64,000 nucleotides of DNA from Metridium senile (GCA_949775045.1 OX459110.1:7386229-7450228); one strand, 5' to 3'; numbered from the stretch's first letter, positions 29,998 through 41,515 are shown. Numbers and translations are program-made. Notes: generated by a model not told the origin, from the letters alone.

Positions 29998-30045
29998 TTT
30001 CGTGTTGCTTGATCAACGTACGCGATATAAAATCCTATGAAACTA
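29998..30045 (-). promoter_or_regulatory. Core promoter of gene B, shared with gene A
   Basis: The minus strand reads TTAGTTTCATAGGATTTTAT then ATCGCGTACGTTGATCAAGC before the ATG at 29997, nearly identical to the gene A promoter. The TTTTATAT box lies about 30 nt upstream of the ATG, implying an almost leaderless transcript if it is the TATA box. Confidence 0.55.
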
Positions 30046-30147
30046 AAAAAGGACAGAATGTTATCGAAGATCGATCGTACTTAACATATTTATATCCTGC
30101 AATTTTATTTGTTTATTTTCACCTTTCCAAAAAATATATCTAAGCTA

Positions 30148-30930
30148 TCTAGAATGGAAATGGCTATGACAGTGCTATTAAAAGGAGATCAATTTCATAG
30201 TGGCATATAGTCAGAAAATGTATTATTGGTTTGGAAAGCAACACCTAGTAAAGGCCCGGGCAAACGGTTTCAACATTTGCTTCAACATCCCTTCGATTTT
30301 GTTGAATGGCAATGTTCAAACGCTATGTTTAAATATTGCCATCCAACAAAATCGAACGGATGTCGAAGCAAATGTTGAGACCGTTGTTCATATTGGTTTA
30401 TTAGACTTCTTCCTAAAAAATATATATTTTCGTCTTTAAATTTGAAATGATCATGAGTTAACATTAGATGCAACAGCAACGAGCATCGTTAGGTTAAAAT
30501 ACTACTTCTAAAAAGTATATCAATTTCATGCTTCCTCTTTGAACAACTAATTGCAAACAAACGTTTTATATAGTCGCATACATTCAGGAACTTTACAATA
30601 GGATTGAGAAGTATCCCTTTCTTTTTTTAGGTGATCATAATATGCTTGACTTTGAGTCTGTTAGTCGTTATGTTTAACCCTAAGGGTTCATTTTGAACAC
30701 CCTGTTGGATGATGTGGCATGAAACATCATCCACCATTGCGTTTGTTCTCTTGTTCAACAAACCGTTTCACAATATTGTTGGCTCAGAATGTTGGACCCG
30801 TTTAAAGAGGACCTACTAATTATTTCTAAAAATTAGATCTTTACATTTAGTCATTGGTATGGTATCGGCTAACTTACCTTATCGAGAAGCCTAAGACACC
30901 TTGTCTACTCAAAGATCTGTTAGTAAGGGT
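30148..30930 (+). repeat. Dispersed ~0.78-kb repeat, uninterrupted copy
   Basis: Begins TCTAGAATGGAAATGGCTAT and runs to CTCAAAGATCTGTTAG. It contains a central palindrome (CATTTGCTTCAACATCC...TGTTGAATGG against its complement, 30271-30380). The same sequence occurs at 38859-41411, where a 1.7-kb element interrupts it at the palindrome centre. Confidence 0.8.
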
Positions 30931-31267
30931 TATCGGCCTGAAGCGAGGAGTTATGAGTTATATTCACCGAGGGCGCAGCCCGATTTGAATATATCACATA
31001 ACCACAAGATGAAGGCCGATAACTGGCTTATTTTTATATTGGGGAGGTTTTCAGAATTGTTCTTTTAACCAATCAAGACATAATGTTCAGTTCCTTTCTT
31101 ACTAACTTTTAATTCTCACGAGTTGCTGAAAGGAATATAAATATTATTTCACATATACTGAATAGGGGTTGATTTTTATTCAAAAGGCGCGGTATTTGAA
31201 TTGATGAATGTTCTTTGTTTTGTATTCGCCCTTTCATAGCAAAACAATGTACAGTTATTTTCTACTT
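30931..31267. other. Non-coding stretch
   Basis: No gene is recognised. A loose hairpin around GTTATCGGCC / GGCCGATAAC (30927-31023) is the only structure seen. Confidence 0.4.
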
Positions 31268-31408
31268 TCTTAGTGGCTGTTTATATGAAGGCAAGTTGTC
31301 CCTGCTAGCCGGGATAACTCTATTGTTTTGAGTCCCCCGGGGAATTCAAAACAAAAGAGTTATCCCGGCTAGCAGGGACAACTCGCTTTCATATAAACAG
31401 CCCCTAAG
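31268..31408. mobile_element. Hairpin MITE, family H1, copy 2
   Basis: Same arms (TTTATATGAAGGCAAGTTGT, CCCTGCTAGCCGGGATAACT) and the same AAAACAA loop edges as 16015-16156, bounded by GCTGTTTATATG and CATATAAACAGC. Confidence 0.8.
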
Positions 31409-32759
31409 CTCTTTAGTCCAAAGATTTCACAACAGTTGTCAGAGTTGTTTCAGGAGAGACCGGCGAAGATGTCGGACTCAGATGAAATATTCACCACTCA
31501 AAACAGTTTTTGTGGTTCTCAGTTCTCCGTCTACGCATGAGCGATAGGATACATGAAGTTCGTGAAATTTGCTTCAAAACTGATATGGAACATGTCAAAA
31601 ATATAAATAAATGAACTATATACCTCTAGCTTGGCGTTATTCCTTTCATCGTCCTCGAGTTGTATTTTAAAAATGGCGCCTTCATTAAATTTAATTTTAT
31701 ACAGGCCTAGTATCTCACGGACTTTAAGCTTATTACGTCATACATTCGCCCCTCGAAGCTATATCTACACTGGGTAGGAACCCCAATCAAGGTTGCTATG
31801 ATACATCCGATCACACAGCTCTTATAACAAAAGGCTATTGTTAAGGTTTTCGTACCATGCTTGTAAGACAAAAAATACGACTCGCTTATCCCCGAATGGT
31901 CATAAATTGACAGCAAACTACTTTCTTGAGGGGGAAGGATGTAATTTTTACATGGGAGGACTAGAGTTTTTTGTGTGATACTTCCGCTGATGTTCCTCTG
32001 TTAACAACAAATATGCTAAAAGATTAGGTAAAATGCTCTCAAAGAATGATTAAATTTAGCGCTATCTAATTCATTGGTAAAGCTGATACAGGAAAATTAT
32101 GTTTTTGCTGTCACGAAATGTGCACAGAAATGTGTTGTAAAGCAAAATACGAGAAGGTAAATCATGATTACAGATGATATTTGTTTTTCTGGTTATGAAC
32201 TATAGTCATCATCTAGCTACGAATGTACAGAATGCAAATTTTGTACAAAAACTAATCAAGAGTGAGAGGCACTGATTGTTCATCCGATCCAGGTTTTGTT
32301 TAGTGTCTTCTATGAACAATGCCTCAGATATCATTCTTTTCTTATAGGTCTTATAATTAGAAGCAAGAATTTCTCACTCTATTGAATTATTTCGTAAAAC
32401 GAATTTGCATTCTGTAGTACGTTATCTTGGAAAGCATATTTTTCATCTCATGTATTTTTCTTTATTATAAAATTGTTAAAAAAAGACAAACTATTAAATG
32501 TGCAGTTCTCAAAGTAACAACAGCTCCTCGACATTTTATAATTGCGTCGTCTGGTCGTAAAATAATATAAAAAATATAAATGTAAAAACCATAAACTATT
32601 TTGAGTGCGTAGCTCTTGGCGATGGCTCTTGCTTCACTAACATTTTGCAAGTATTATAATCCCGTGGCCATTGAAAACTTGTGCCTTACCCTACCCTAGA
32701 ACGCACCTTAATTCAGATAATACCATGATCACCTCGGATTGTTTTGTCTTCCGAGGGGT

Positions 32760-32945
32760 TTACAAGCCCGAATTTTCCTCATGCACACAACATGAGTGAA
32801 ATTTAGAAGACAAAGAAATCCTTTGTCTTTTACTAAATTTCCCTCTATTTAATTTATGCAAGGGAAATTTAGTAAAAAACAAAGGTTTTTTTGTCCTCTA
32901 AATTTCCCTCATGTTGTATGCATGAGAAAAATGTAGGAGACTATC
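32760..32945. repeat. Foldback repeat
   Basis: GAAATTTAGAAGACAAAG and AAATTTAGTAAA-type blocks are mirrored around TTTAATTTATGCAAGG; outer blocks CATGCACACAACATGAG and CATGTTGTATGCATGAG match. Confidence 0.55.
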
Positions 32946-33152
32946 CCTCTATGATCCCTCATTATAACAATCATCGAGACCATTCCTGGATCGCTTCGAC
33001 CCAGCTTAATATAAAGGACCCTTTACTACACACAAGTCCATACTCTAACACTTGTGGGACTCATTAAGTAGCTATGCGCATGCGTTGACTACATTGAAGT
33101 ATAGTATGCCATGCGTGTTTATGCAAACAAACTATAATGAATGCATGGTGGT

Positions 33153-33159
<7 letters not shown>

Positions 33160-33183
<24 letters not shown>

Positions 33184-33600
33184 AATGTTTATTTATATAG
33201 CGTTCTTATCCAAATTGTCCAAGGCGCTTTACAACTATACTAATCTATTTACAATATCTACAATCGATATATATTTACAACGTTAATTAAGTAATGATAA
33301 TAAATAAATGATAAATAAATAATACGTCTAGATATAATTACTATTATTTAGAAACAGATTAAATAAATGTGTTTTCAGCTTACTTTTAAAAGAAGGAACA
33401 GTGGTATAAGAGCGGATCACAAAAGGGAGCCTATTCCACAATCTTGGGGCAGCAAAGGAAAAAGATCTGAAACCATAAGTCTTAAGCCTAGCCTCAGGTT
33501 CAACCAGAAGTTTATTAGAAACAGAAGGGAGAGAATAAGATGAAGTACGATAACACAGAAGATCAGACATTGTCTCATTTAACAAAAGCAACTATTTCTA
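33160..33600 (-). mobile_element. CR1-like LINE 3' end (RT C-terminus)
   Basis: Minus-strand frame 33591-33328 reads SYSLPSVSNKLLVEPEARLK, then YGFRSFSFAAPRLWNRLP and SFKSKLKTHLFNLF, a typical CR1/Rex RT tail. After the stop comes a short 3' UTR with CGCTTTGGAC and ATATAAATAAACATTT, ending in (TTA)n at 33158-33184. It is 5'-truncated, as expected for target-primed insertion. Confidence 0.8.
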
Positions 33601-33694
33601 AAAATATGCCGAAAATCACAAGCTTTGTAAAAGTTTATAATTTATGCTTCTATGAGAACTAACATGTATTTCCTAACAGTAGTTCTATATTCCT

Positions 33695-33880
33695 CGGTAA
33701 TCATAATATTACAATCTAATACCATGTCACTCGGGAAATTAGTGATTAAATTTACCCGAATACCTCGGGAAAATTTGTGAAAGTCCCTCGGGCTGCGCCC
33801 TTGGGACTTCCACCAATTTTCAATCGGTATTCGGGGAAATTTAATCACTCTAATTTCCCTCGTACCATGGTATTACTTAT
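33695..33880. repeat. Foldback repeat
   Basis: AATACCATG..CGGGAAATTAGTGATTAAAT is mirrored as ATTTAATCACT..AATTTCCC..CATGGTATT around a GGGCTGCGCCC centre. Arms are about 80 bp with mismatches. Confidence 0.7.
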
Positions 33881-34239
33881 AAACAAATTTTTTAATTTAC
33901 CCAACCCTAGAACATTGCATAGCAAATTACCTGATATGGAAGATTGCATGGAAAGGTTCTTACATGCAGCATAGCACGAAAGCCCAGATAAGACTTCCTA
34001 CCCATTGAAGATATAGCTTCGAGGGGCGAATGTATGACGTAATAAGCTTAAAGTCCGTGATAAAATTTATTGAAGGCGCCATTTTTAAAATACAACTCGA
34101 GGACGATAAAAGGAATGAAGTCAAGCTACAGGTAAATAGTTCATTTACTCATACTTTAGTATATGTTCTATATTAGTTTTAAAGCAAATTATGTCTTCGT
34201 TCACGAACTTCATGTATCCTATCGCTCATGGTCTACATA

Positions 34240-34530
34240 AATGGTTAAATGTTCTTTGTCAATGAATTCCCACAAGGAAATATTAAACAATCGCTTTTCA
34301 ATTCTATTTAGAGGAATGCTAATGAACTTGAATGCTAATGAACTTGATGACATTAAACGAGTTTTTGTTGTTAACTTTCCATCGGTTGCCTCGCTAGTAA
34401 TGGCTTAAAGCGCGGATCAAGCAATGCAGAGGTTCTCGGTTCGAATCCTTGCATTGGTACTCAAAGACTTTTTTTCGCCAAAAATCGCTATCTAGTTATT
34501 TCCAAGTCTTATGTTGAGGGTGAGGGTAAT
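34240..34530 (+). mobile_element. tRNA-like SINE, copy 2
   Basis: B box GGTTCGAATCC at 34438-34448 and A-box-like AGTAATGGCTTAAAGCGCGG at about 34396. The upstream part GTCAATGAATTCCCACAAGG and downstream CGCCAAAAATCGCTATCTAG match copy 3 at 49295-49575 closely. Confidence 0.65.
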
Positions 34531-34539
34531 ATCTGTACA

Positions 34540-34650
34540 AGGAATTAAATGCATGCAGGGGGAATATACATTAGAATATGACATATTCCCCTTGCATATT
34601 AATGTATATTCCCCCTGAGCCAGGGGTTATGCGATATATTCAACCGAAAA
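34540..34650. repeat. Short foldback
   Basis: CAGGGGGAATATACATTA is mirrored as TAATGTATATTCCCCCTG around GAATATGACATATTCC. Confidence 0.6.
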
Positions 34651-34920
34651 GAACAATGAAAACCGAGCTGATGTGAAAATAAGTAAGAGATAAATACCGA
34701 GAACGGAGGCTTATTGCCGACGTTCGAGGTTCTTATCTGACTTATTACATGAGGTTTTCACACAACTTCATGTCCCAAAGGGCATCATCAAGCTGATTAT
34801 TTTTTTAGTTTTCCATGAGAATACAATCCAGACAATGGGCTTTTAGTTTTGTTGTACACTACAATACTAATGAACTATAACGAACAAATGAATACGTTTT
34901 CTTCTCACCAACTGACATCG

Positions 34921-35000
34921 ATCGGACAGTTAGCATAAAGTGTTAGGGTCAGGATTTGTAAGCAAATGGTTCGGGGTTGGATCCTCGAAAGGGTAACTCT
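34921..35000 (+). mobile_element. Second tRNA-derived sequence
   Basis: An A-box-like TTAGCATAAAGTGTTAGGG at 34930 and a B-box-like GGTTGGATCC at 34975-34984, spaced as in a tRNA. No cloverleaf could be closed by eye. Best read as a tRNA-derived SINE head unrelated to the other family. Confidence 0.35.
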
Positions 35001-35377
35001 ATCAGATGATTTTTTATCCGTTAAATGTTCGCAACTAGAAAATTTCTAAGTTTAACGTTACATATAAAGTTGAAAAAGAACGGAAATGACAAGGATAATA
35101 TAGGGATTAGGTCATTGGTATTGAAGGGCAATATACATTATTGTTATATAGCTTATCATTTTGACTATATAACGAGCATTCTCATTGGCCATGGTTGATA
35201 GATGCTCACGTGATACTAGTTAAATCTAACTGTATCCCGACCGGGATACAAGTGCCCAGCGCACGTGATCAGAACGTGAGAAATCAGTGGGGTGATATTA
35301 TGAACCAATCAGAAACAAGTATGCTACTGAAGGTCATGAGCAGATCACATGCAAAAATATTTGCAGCTCGAGTGAAA

Positions 35378-35806
35378 ATGGAGCCAAAAACGAAGAAGCA
35401 GAGATTTTCCAGTCTTTCTAGTGAAGAAATACAGACTTTTGTTGACAATAAGTACTCCGAAAACACCAAAAAGGCTACGAAAAACGCTATCGCAACCCTA
35501 GTAGCATTTTCTGATGAAACTGGTCATGAAAATCCCGAAATATTAGCAAAACAAGAACTTGACGATTTGTTGGTCAAATTTTATCCCAATGCAAGGAAGA
35601 AAAACGGAGCATATTATAAGAATGCAGCCTTGGTGACCATTCGTTTTGGTCTCCAGAGACACTTCATGAAAAACGGAAATTTTGACATAATAAATGACGG
35701 CGAATTTTCAAGGTCTAAAAAACTTTTCGAAGCAACAGTAGTTGATCTAAAACGACAATGTTATGTTGCAAGCTCATTGAATAAAAATTCAAATTTTCTT
35801 AATTGA
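35378..35806 (+). CDS. Crypton-type recombinase N-terminal domain (KIAA1958-like fragment)
   Basis: The frame is open from 35195, but protein-like sequence starts at the in-frame ATG 35378 (MEPKTKKQRFSSLSSEEIQT), giving 142 residues. The pattern TKKATKNAIATLVAF ... ELDDLLVKFYPNARKKNGAY ... ALVTIRFGLQRHF ... FSRSKKLFEATVVDLKRQ matches the SAM-like core-binding region upstream of the DUF3504 tyrosine-recombinase domain in Crypton-derived and KIAA1958-like proteins, which are frequent in cnidarians. The catalytic domain is absent; a stop follows soon after DLKRQC. It is either a truncated transposon ORF or the first exon of a gene whose remainder is lost. Flanks are foldback-rich. The family assignment is recalled, not searched. 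Confidence 0.6.
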   Translation: MEPKTKKQRFSSLSSEEIQTFVDNKYSENTKKATKNAIATLVAFSDETGHENPEILAKQELDDLLVKFYPNARKKNGAYYKNAALVTIRFGLQRHFMKNGNFDIINDGEFSRSKKLFEATVVDLKRQCYVASSLNKNSNFLN

Positions 35807-35844
35807 CTTGTCTAAAATGATTAGCTATATAACAAAACGCTTAA

Positions 35845-35985
35845 TGACTGATCCCTCGGGAAACCAGTTAGTTTTGTTTCCCTCGAATCTCAATGTTTCC
35901 CTCGGCCGGAGCCTCGGGAAACATTGAGATTCTCGGGAAACAAAACAAACTGTTTCCCTCGGGACCAGTCATTAAGTGTATAGTA
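35845..35985. repeat. Foldback repeat
   Basis: TTAATGACTGATCCCTCGGG ... GTTTCCCTCGAATCTCAATG is mirrored around CGGCCGGAG and ends CCCTCGGGACCAGTCATTAA. Arms are about 65 bp. Confidence 0.75.
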
Positions 35986-36079
35986 TTCAAGGGCAATATA
36001 TAGATATTGCCCTCAAATGGGGGTAATACGCGATATAAAGCCCTACAAATAACAATGAAAACCGATGTGATCATTTAAT

Positions 36080-36190
36080 AAGTGTTTGTTAGTGTGGTAG
36101 ATTTGAAGTGTATTTGTGGCATTTGTTGAGATTTATTATTCCACCAATCAAAGTGAAGCATACACTAATGAAGCCATTCATCAGTGTTGT
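36080..36190 (+). repeat. Dispersed repeat (GTTAGTGTTTGTTAG family)
   Basis: Reads AAGTGTTTGTTAGTGTGGTA ... CCACCAATCAAAGTGAAGCA ... ACTAATGAAGCCATTCATCA, close to the copy at 41403-41515. The similarity continues to about 36590 / 41890 (AAATGGTTTGAAGAATTCGT, AGGGACATGGG blocks). Confidence 0.65.
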
Positions 36191-36599
36191 CATTAGGGAC
36201 GGAGTACTATCGCTCTATTGCAAATGACTTACTCGTACTCAGGACCTAACGTGCGCTTCTAAAATTAAGGGAAGGAGGGATCGGAGGGGTATACAGTCTG
36301 TGTTTTTCCGCGCGAATTGTATGTAAAGCTGCTACCAGAATTACAACAAAAATTTGTTCATTTCTGATCTGCATTATTGTAATCAAAATATCAAAATGGT
36401 TTGAAGAATTCGTAATTATGTTTTATTTTAAAATAAAAGGTTGCTAGAATGGTGAGAATAAATTCAATAATACACATGAACATTTTCTGACTGTATACCA
36501 CTTTATAAAATAATGTGTTTTGAATAGATTTTAAGAAAAAAGGGACATGGGCAAAATGAAATGTATCTACTTTTAAAAGTACAGTCACAGCCATTTCCA

Positions 36600-36765
36600 T
36601 ATAGCGAGTACAGTGAAGCAATAAACGAGCGATTTCTCAAAAAGGCCGAAAATCTCTCGCCCGGAGGCTCGAGATTTTCTTAGGCCTTTTTTCGTGTTCT
36701 CCCAACATCCCGCGTGGTTTATTACGCCGATAAACCACGGAAATTGCTCGTTTATTGCTTTTATA
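36600..36765. repeat. Foldback repeat
   Basis: GAAGCAATAAACGAGCGATTTC and AAAGGCCGAAAATCTC are mirrored (GAGATTTTCTTAGGCC; GAAATTGCTCGTTTATTGC), with a second small hairpin around CGTGGTTTAT / ATAAACCACG. Confidence 0.65.
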
Positions 36766-36769
36766 ATAT

Positions 36770-37935
36770 AGAAAGTGTTTCAAAAACGAAATAAAAAAGA
36801 ATTAAAAGAAGTTATTTTTTGTTGTTGTTGTTGATGAACCAATCAATTCTCCTGAGAATTCTCAACCATCCAATCAAATCGCTTGTTATAAGCACAAATG
36901 TACAAAGCTTTCACAACTTTCAAAACTACAAAATTATATTCTGCAGTTATGTTTTCATGAAAATATTACATTCTTTTTAAATTTTTTGGGAGAATATGGT
37001 AGATACAAGTGGAGAATGCCTCAAATCAAAGCTCTATTGATCAATGTAGCTTGCAAGCTAATGAAACGATCGCGTTTGTTGTCAACAACATGTTTCTTGG
37101 CCGGTTCTTGTTGGGAAATCCCCAATGATTTTGGTCGTAATAATGAAGGATTTATTGACTAACAAACAAATCTAGACATCGTTTAACCTCAAGCAGATGA
37201 TATTTACTCACTACTGACATCGACATTATGTGGCTGGTTTGAGTTGAGGATTGCTTGGACATTTTTTAATCAAGTTAGATTCACCGCTAAATTCGGACGA
37301 ACAGAAATCGCCATGATAGTCAGGTAATCCTGATTTGAACAAAAAAAGATGTATTCGCCGTTGGTCAGTTATTAAATAAATGCATTGATGAATACTTAAG
37401 ATATTGACTATAGTTATATCGTAAAGCATCTGTTTTTGCAAGCTTATTTATTCAAGTGGATAATGTTTGTGCTAAACTTTGTCCGTTGGAAGCCGTGTCA
37501 TTCGCTTGGTTTGCATTGTTTAGAAATCTGAAATTTAACTTCACTTTCTTCACTGAACAGATATCTTACTTTATACTTTGACATGAATAACCTAATTAGG
37601 CTGCGTTTTGTACATTTTCTTGCTATTTTGTAACGTCAATGCGTATTTTATGCCTCCAGCGTAACGTATTAAATGTACTCTTTCTTTTTAATTTAAAAAC
37701 AAAACTGTCAAATATAAACTTTTTTGATCTTTTTTCGCTCTTGTTCAACAATAAAAGTGACTTTTAGAACTACCTGTTCTGTTTATGTGATGCATTGAGT
37801 GTTTTTGTTGTTTTTAATTTGTTTATATCAACTTTTTAACAAAAAGAAAACATTTACTCGACATTTTGAACGCCATTTTTAAAAAGTGAACAGGGAGCAA
37901 ACAACAACTTCTGTCCAGTGCTTCTGGACATTTTT
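36770..37935. other. Non-coding stretch
   Basis: AT-rich DNA with no recognised gene or repeat. A 71-codon minus-strand frame at 37226-37441 is not supported by any motif. Confidence 0.35.
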
Positions 37936-38390
37936 AAGTGTGTTCAAATGCCAAGCGTGCGGTTATCAGAGTATAAACCACGGCTGAACCTTAATTATTT
38001 GTTAAATAAACCACGGTTTTGGACCAATCAGAGCGCGCGTTAGAATCAAACTATTTAACAAATAATTAAGGTTCAGCCGTGGTTTATACTCTGATAACCG
38101 CACGCTTGGCAATTTGAACACACGAGATAATGTCAAGAAGCACGAGCTGAAAGCGAGTGCTTCTGGACATTTTTAAGTGTGTTCAAATGCCAAGCGTGCG
38201 GTTATCAGAGTATAAACCAAGGCTGAACCTTAATTATTTATTTTATTATATAAATTTCGATTAAAAATTGTTCAAAAATCGTTCAAAAAAGTCTGTTTGA
38301 TTTCGAAAACTTACGACCGTGGTTTATACTCTCATAAACCACGCTTGTTTGGCCAATCAGAGCGCGCGTTAGAATCAATCTATATAATAA
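37936..38390. mobile_element. Foldback element with a partial second copy
   Basis: Arms of about 72 bp (AAGCGTGCGGTTATCAGAGT ... AACCTTAATTATTTGTTAAA) are mirrored at 38051-38122. The left arm is then repeated directly at 38156-38245, and GGCCAATCAGAGCGCGCGTT recurs at 38028 and 38351. This looks like two tandem or nested copies of one element. Confidence 0.7.
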
Positions 38391-38394
38391 ATTA

Positions 38395-38850
38395 TAATGT
38401 ACAATAACCTTCATTAGTCTAGTCCGATAACATCAAGTAGTAACATAATGATGCTCGTTCACTATTGACTACGTGTCTGATGGGTGCTGGGAAAACATGC
38501 AATTACATTAAAAAAAAAGAAGAAAACATTATGTTACTACTTGATGTTATCAGACTACACTAATGAAGGTTATTATACATTGTACTTGCTATCCGATATC
38601 CATATTACAAACCCGGAATTATTGTTGTACTTATGGTTTTGTTTGAACTATATTTTTTTCTAATTATTGTTTTACATTTTTTTGTCCGTCAAACTTGTCC
38701 CAACGGTCCGTCGATGCGCTGGTCTGTTTGTCCGTTGTTCCGTGCTTGTTTTCCCAGCACCCATCAGACACGTAGTCAACAGTTAACGAGCACCATTATG
38801 TTACCACTTGATGTTATCGGACTAGATTATTGAAGGTTATTATACACTGT
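38395..38850. mobile_element. Inverted-repeat element, family H2, copy 1
   Basis: The left arm TACAATAACCTTCATTAGTC ... GACTACGTGTCTGATGGGTG (38398-38495) is mirrored at 38752-38850. The interior includes ACGGTCCGTCGATGCGCTGG. Related copies span 41905-43050. Confidence 0.7.
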
Positions 38851-38858
38851 ACTCGGTA

Positions 38859-41411
38859 TCTAGAATGGAAATGGCTATGACAGTGCTTTTAAAAGTAGAT
38901 CAATTTCATATTGTCATATAGTCAGAAAATGTATTATTGGTTTGGAAAGCAACACCTAGTAAAGGCCCGGGCAAACGGTTTCAACATTTGCTTCAACATC
39001 CCTTCGATTTTGTTGAATGGCAATGTTTAAACGCTTTTAAAGTGCACCTGACGCCTTTCATGATATTTTGCGAATCTGTTGTATAATAAGTGTACTTAAT
39101 TTTTCTTGATGTCGACCTCCCCTTTCTGAGATATAAACACTTGAAATCTGAAAATGCAAATGAAGTGACGTCATCCCAGGCCTCATTAAATATACAAAAG
39201 TTCTCTGGATGTGATTATAGCAGTTTTTTAAAGCTCAATATTTGTATTTCTAATATTCACACTACCATTAACCAGTCCGGGAGATTACCAGAATAGGTAA
39301 TCGTTTTGACGTCACATATCTATTGTTTCCCGCTGTCACGAAATGTATTCAGCTGTATTCTACTTCAACATTGTTCAACCAGTAATATCGCTTGTTCCAC
39401 TGAAGCGTACAAACAGGGTTTTAGCTATGCAAATTATCGCAGGAAGGTGTAATAGCGGACTTCTGAAGGTTTTGTGCCGATATAGTGAGAGTTTTTAGTT
39501 GAAATTGTCTTCTTTGTGATCGCTGTTGATGCCATTTTTGCTTAATAACTGGTAAGTAACTAACTTGTTGCCTATTTAGTGCCTGTTAAAGATTTGTTGG
39601 GGAAATGGGAGTATTTTTCCTCGAATTGCAAAGATACAATGTGCTCACACTCCAAGTTTCGTAGCGTGCAACCCTCTAGGAGCGAGTGCAACCGTTTGAG
39701 AAGATCGATGAGTAGAAAACCAAATGACTCTAATATCGTAATATGGCGCGAAAGTCTCGCTTACTGTTGGAAAGCACAAGGATAGCATTCTGTGAATATT
39801 TTCTTCATATTATTCGTTTGCAATAAGTTACGATTTCGAGTCTTTTTAATCAAGTCGAGAAAATAGAATTAAGGGACCGAAGAAAGACTAAATTTTGTTC
39901 ATTGTATAGCCTATATTTTCAAATTATAATTTCTGCATCCATGTCTTTTTTACAGATATTCTTATGCTCACAATTGACTGTACTGTAGATGGACCACCAT
40001 CGTGGCATCCTTGGAAAGTCCTCTCGCGTTTGTGGAAAACAACTGCAACTATATTATTTATCGATGTATTCAAATATAAATATATTAACTAAACTATGAT
40101 CTAAAATATATCTAGATTGTAATTTCCTTTTAATACTTATTCGACGAAACATTCAACGAAACTTATGTAATTGAATGTGAATTGAATAAAAACCTTATAA
40201 ATAAGCCATAGAGTTAACCAGTCTACGAAATGTAAATAATTGTGTGTGAATGGAATCAAAACATGAACCTAGAGGGCAGTCAGACTAGCGCTTATGCTTT
40301 GCTTTGAGCAAGCTTGCTTATGACGTCACGTCACTAGTTACTAACGCGTTGCGAAGTACTTAACGAATGTACATGTATTGTGTGTCCTGAGATGATTGAT
40401 CGTTGCCATAATCACGACTGGGCTCCTTCCTGTGATTGGTTAGAGCTGTGTTTACAAAAAAATACCAAAACTGGTAATCTCCCGGACTGTTAACATTTTT
40501 ACTACTTTACAAAAACAAGCTTGCTGTCAGCTTTGAAACAAAACTTTGACAAATTCCTGGGATGACGTCACCTCATTTGCATTTTCGGATTTCAAATGTT
40601 CCTATCTCAAAAAGGAGAGGTCGACATCAAGAAATATTAAGAACACTTATTGCACACCTTATAATTATGTACAACAGATTTGCAAAATATCATGGAGGGC
40701 GTCAGATGCGATTTAAACTCTTTCAACATCAATTCGTCATCGATTCAACACGATTCAACAATGTTGAAAGAGTTTAAAAGCGTTTAAATATTGCTATTCA
40801 TCAAAATCGAACGGATGTTGAAGCAAATGTTGAATCCATTTGCATGGGTCTTAAGCTGATCATATTGGTTAATTAGACTTCTACCTATAAATTAGATATT
40901 TTCGTCTATAAATTTGAAATGATCATGAGTTAACGTTAGACGCAACAGCAACGAGCATCGTTAGGTTAAAATACTACTTGGATGGACTGCTACAGTGCTT
41001 CTAAAAAGTATATCAATTTCATACTTCCTCTTTGAACGACTATAATTACAAACAAACGTTTTATATAGTCGCATACATTCAGGAACTTTACAATAGGATT
41101 GGGAAGTATCCCTTTCTTTTTTTAGGTGATCATAATATGCTTGACTTTGAGTCTGTTAGTGGTTATGTTTTATCATAAGGGTCCGTTTTGAACACCCTGT
41201 TGGATGATGTGGCATGGAACATCATCCAACATTTCTTCTGTTCTCGTGTTCATCAAACCGTTTCACAATAATGTTGTTAGACCCGTTTAAAGAGGACCTA
41301 CAAATTATTTCTAAAAATTAGATCTTTACATTTAGTCATTGTTATGATATCTAACTTACCTTATCGAGAAGCCTAAGACACCTTAGCTTGTCTACTCAAA
41401 GATCTGTTAGT
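38859..41411 (+). repeat. Dispersed 0.78-kb repeat, interrupted copy
   Basis: 38859-39035 and 40720-41411 together match 30148-30930 (AAGCAACACCTAGTAAAGGC left; CATAAGGGTCCGTTTTGAAC right, where the other copy has CTAAGGGTTCATTTTGAAC). The 1.7 kb between is a separate element inserted at the palindrome. Confidence 0.75.
39036..40718. mobile_element. 1.7-kb element with ~250-bp terminal inverted repeats
   Basis: The left end TTTTAAAGTGCACCTGACGC ... TTTCATGATATTTTGCGAAT ... TGATGTCGACCTCCCC ... GACGTCATCCCAGG is mirrored at 40545-40718, and an inner pair (GTCCGGGAGATTACCAG / CTGGTAATCTCCCGGAC) extends the arms to about 250 bp. The ends are defined by comparison with the empty copy at 30148-30930. 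The interior has only short frames (for example 39579-39785, 68 codons, no motif). The transposase family is unknown. Confidence 0.8.
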
Positions 41412-41515
41412 GTTTGTTAGTGTGGTAGATTTGGAGTGTATTTGAGGCATTTGTTCAGATTTATTATTCCACCAATCAAAGTGAAGCATACACTAATGAA
41501 GCCATTCATCAGTAT
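41403..41515 (+). repeat. Dispersed repeat (GTTAGTGTTTGTTAG family)
   Basis: Same order of blocks as 36080-36190; see that entry. The downstream DNA to about 41890 also matches. Confidence 0.65.

Larger units (their letters stand above)
31536..34230. mobile_element. 2.7-kb element with ~250-bp terminal inverted repeats
   Basis: The left arm CATGAGCGATAGGATACATG ... TCGTCCTCGAGTTGTATTTT ... CATTCGCCCCTCGAAGCTAT (31536-31775) is inverted at 33995-34230. The interior holds a LINE tail (33160-33600) and two foldbacks (32760-32945, 33695-33880). It may be an old transposon that served as a landing site; no transposase is recognised. Confidence 0.7.

Noticed and set aside
34396..34450. Functional tRNA gene
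   Set aside because: A and B boxes are present but no acceptor stem or cloverleaf can be closed, and the sequence is repeated at two other places with non-tRNA flanks; called a SINE.
37226..37441. 71-codon cysteine-containing minus-strand frame (GDFCSSEFSGESNL)
   Set aside because: Looked like a possible terminal exon of a secreted protein, but there is no convincing acceptor, partner exon or domain pattern.
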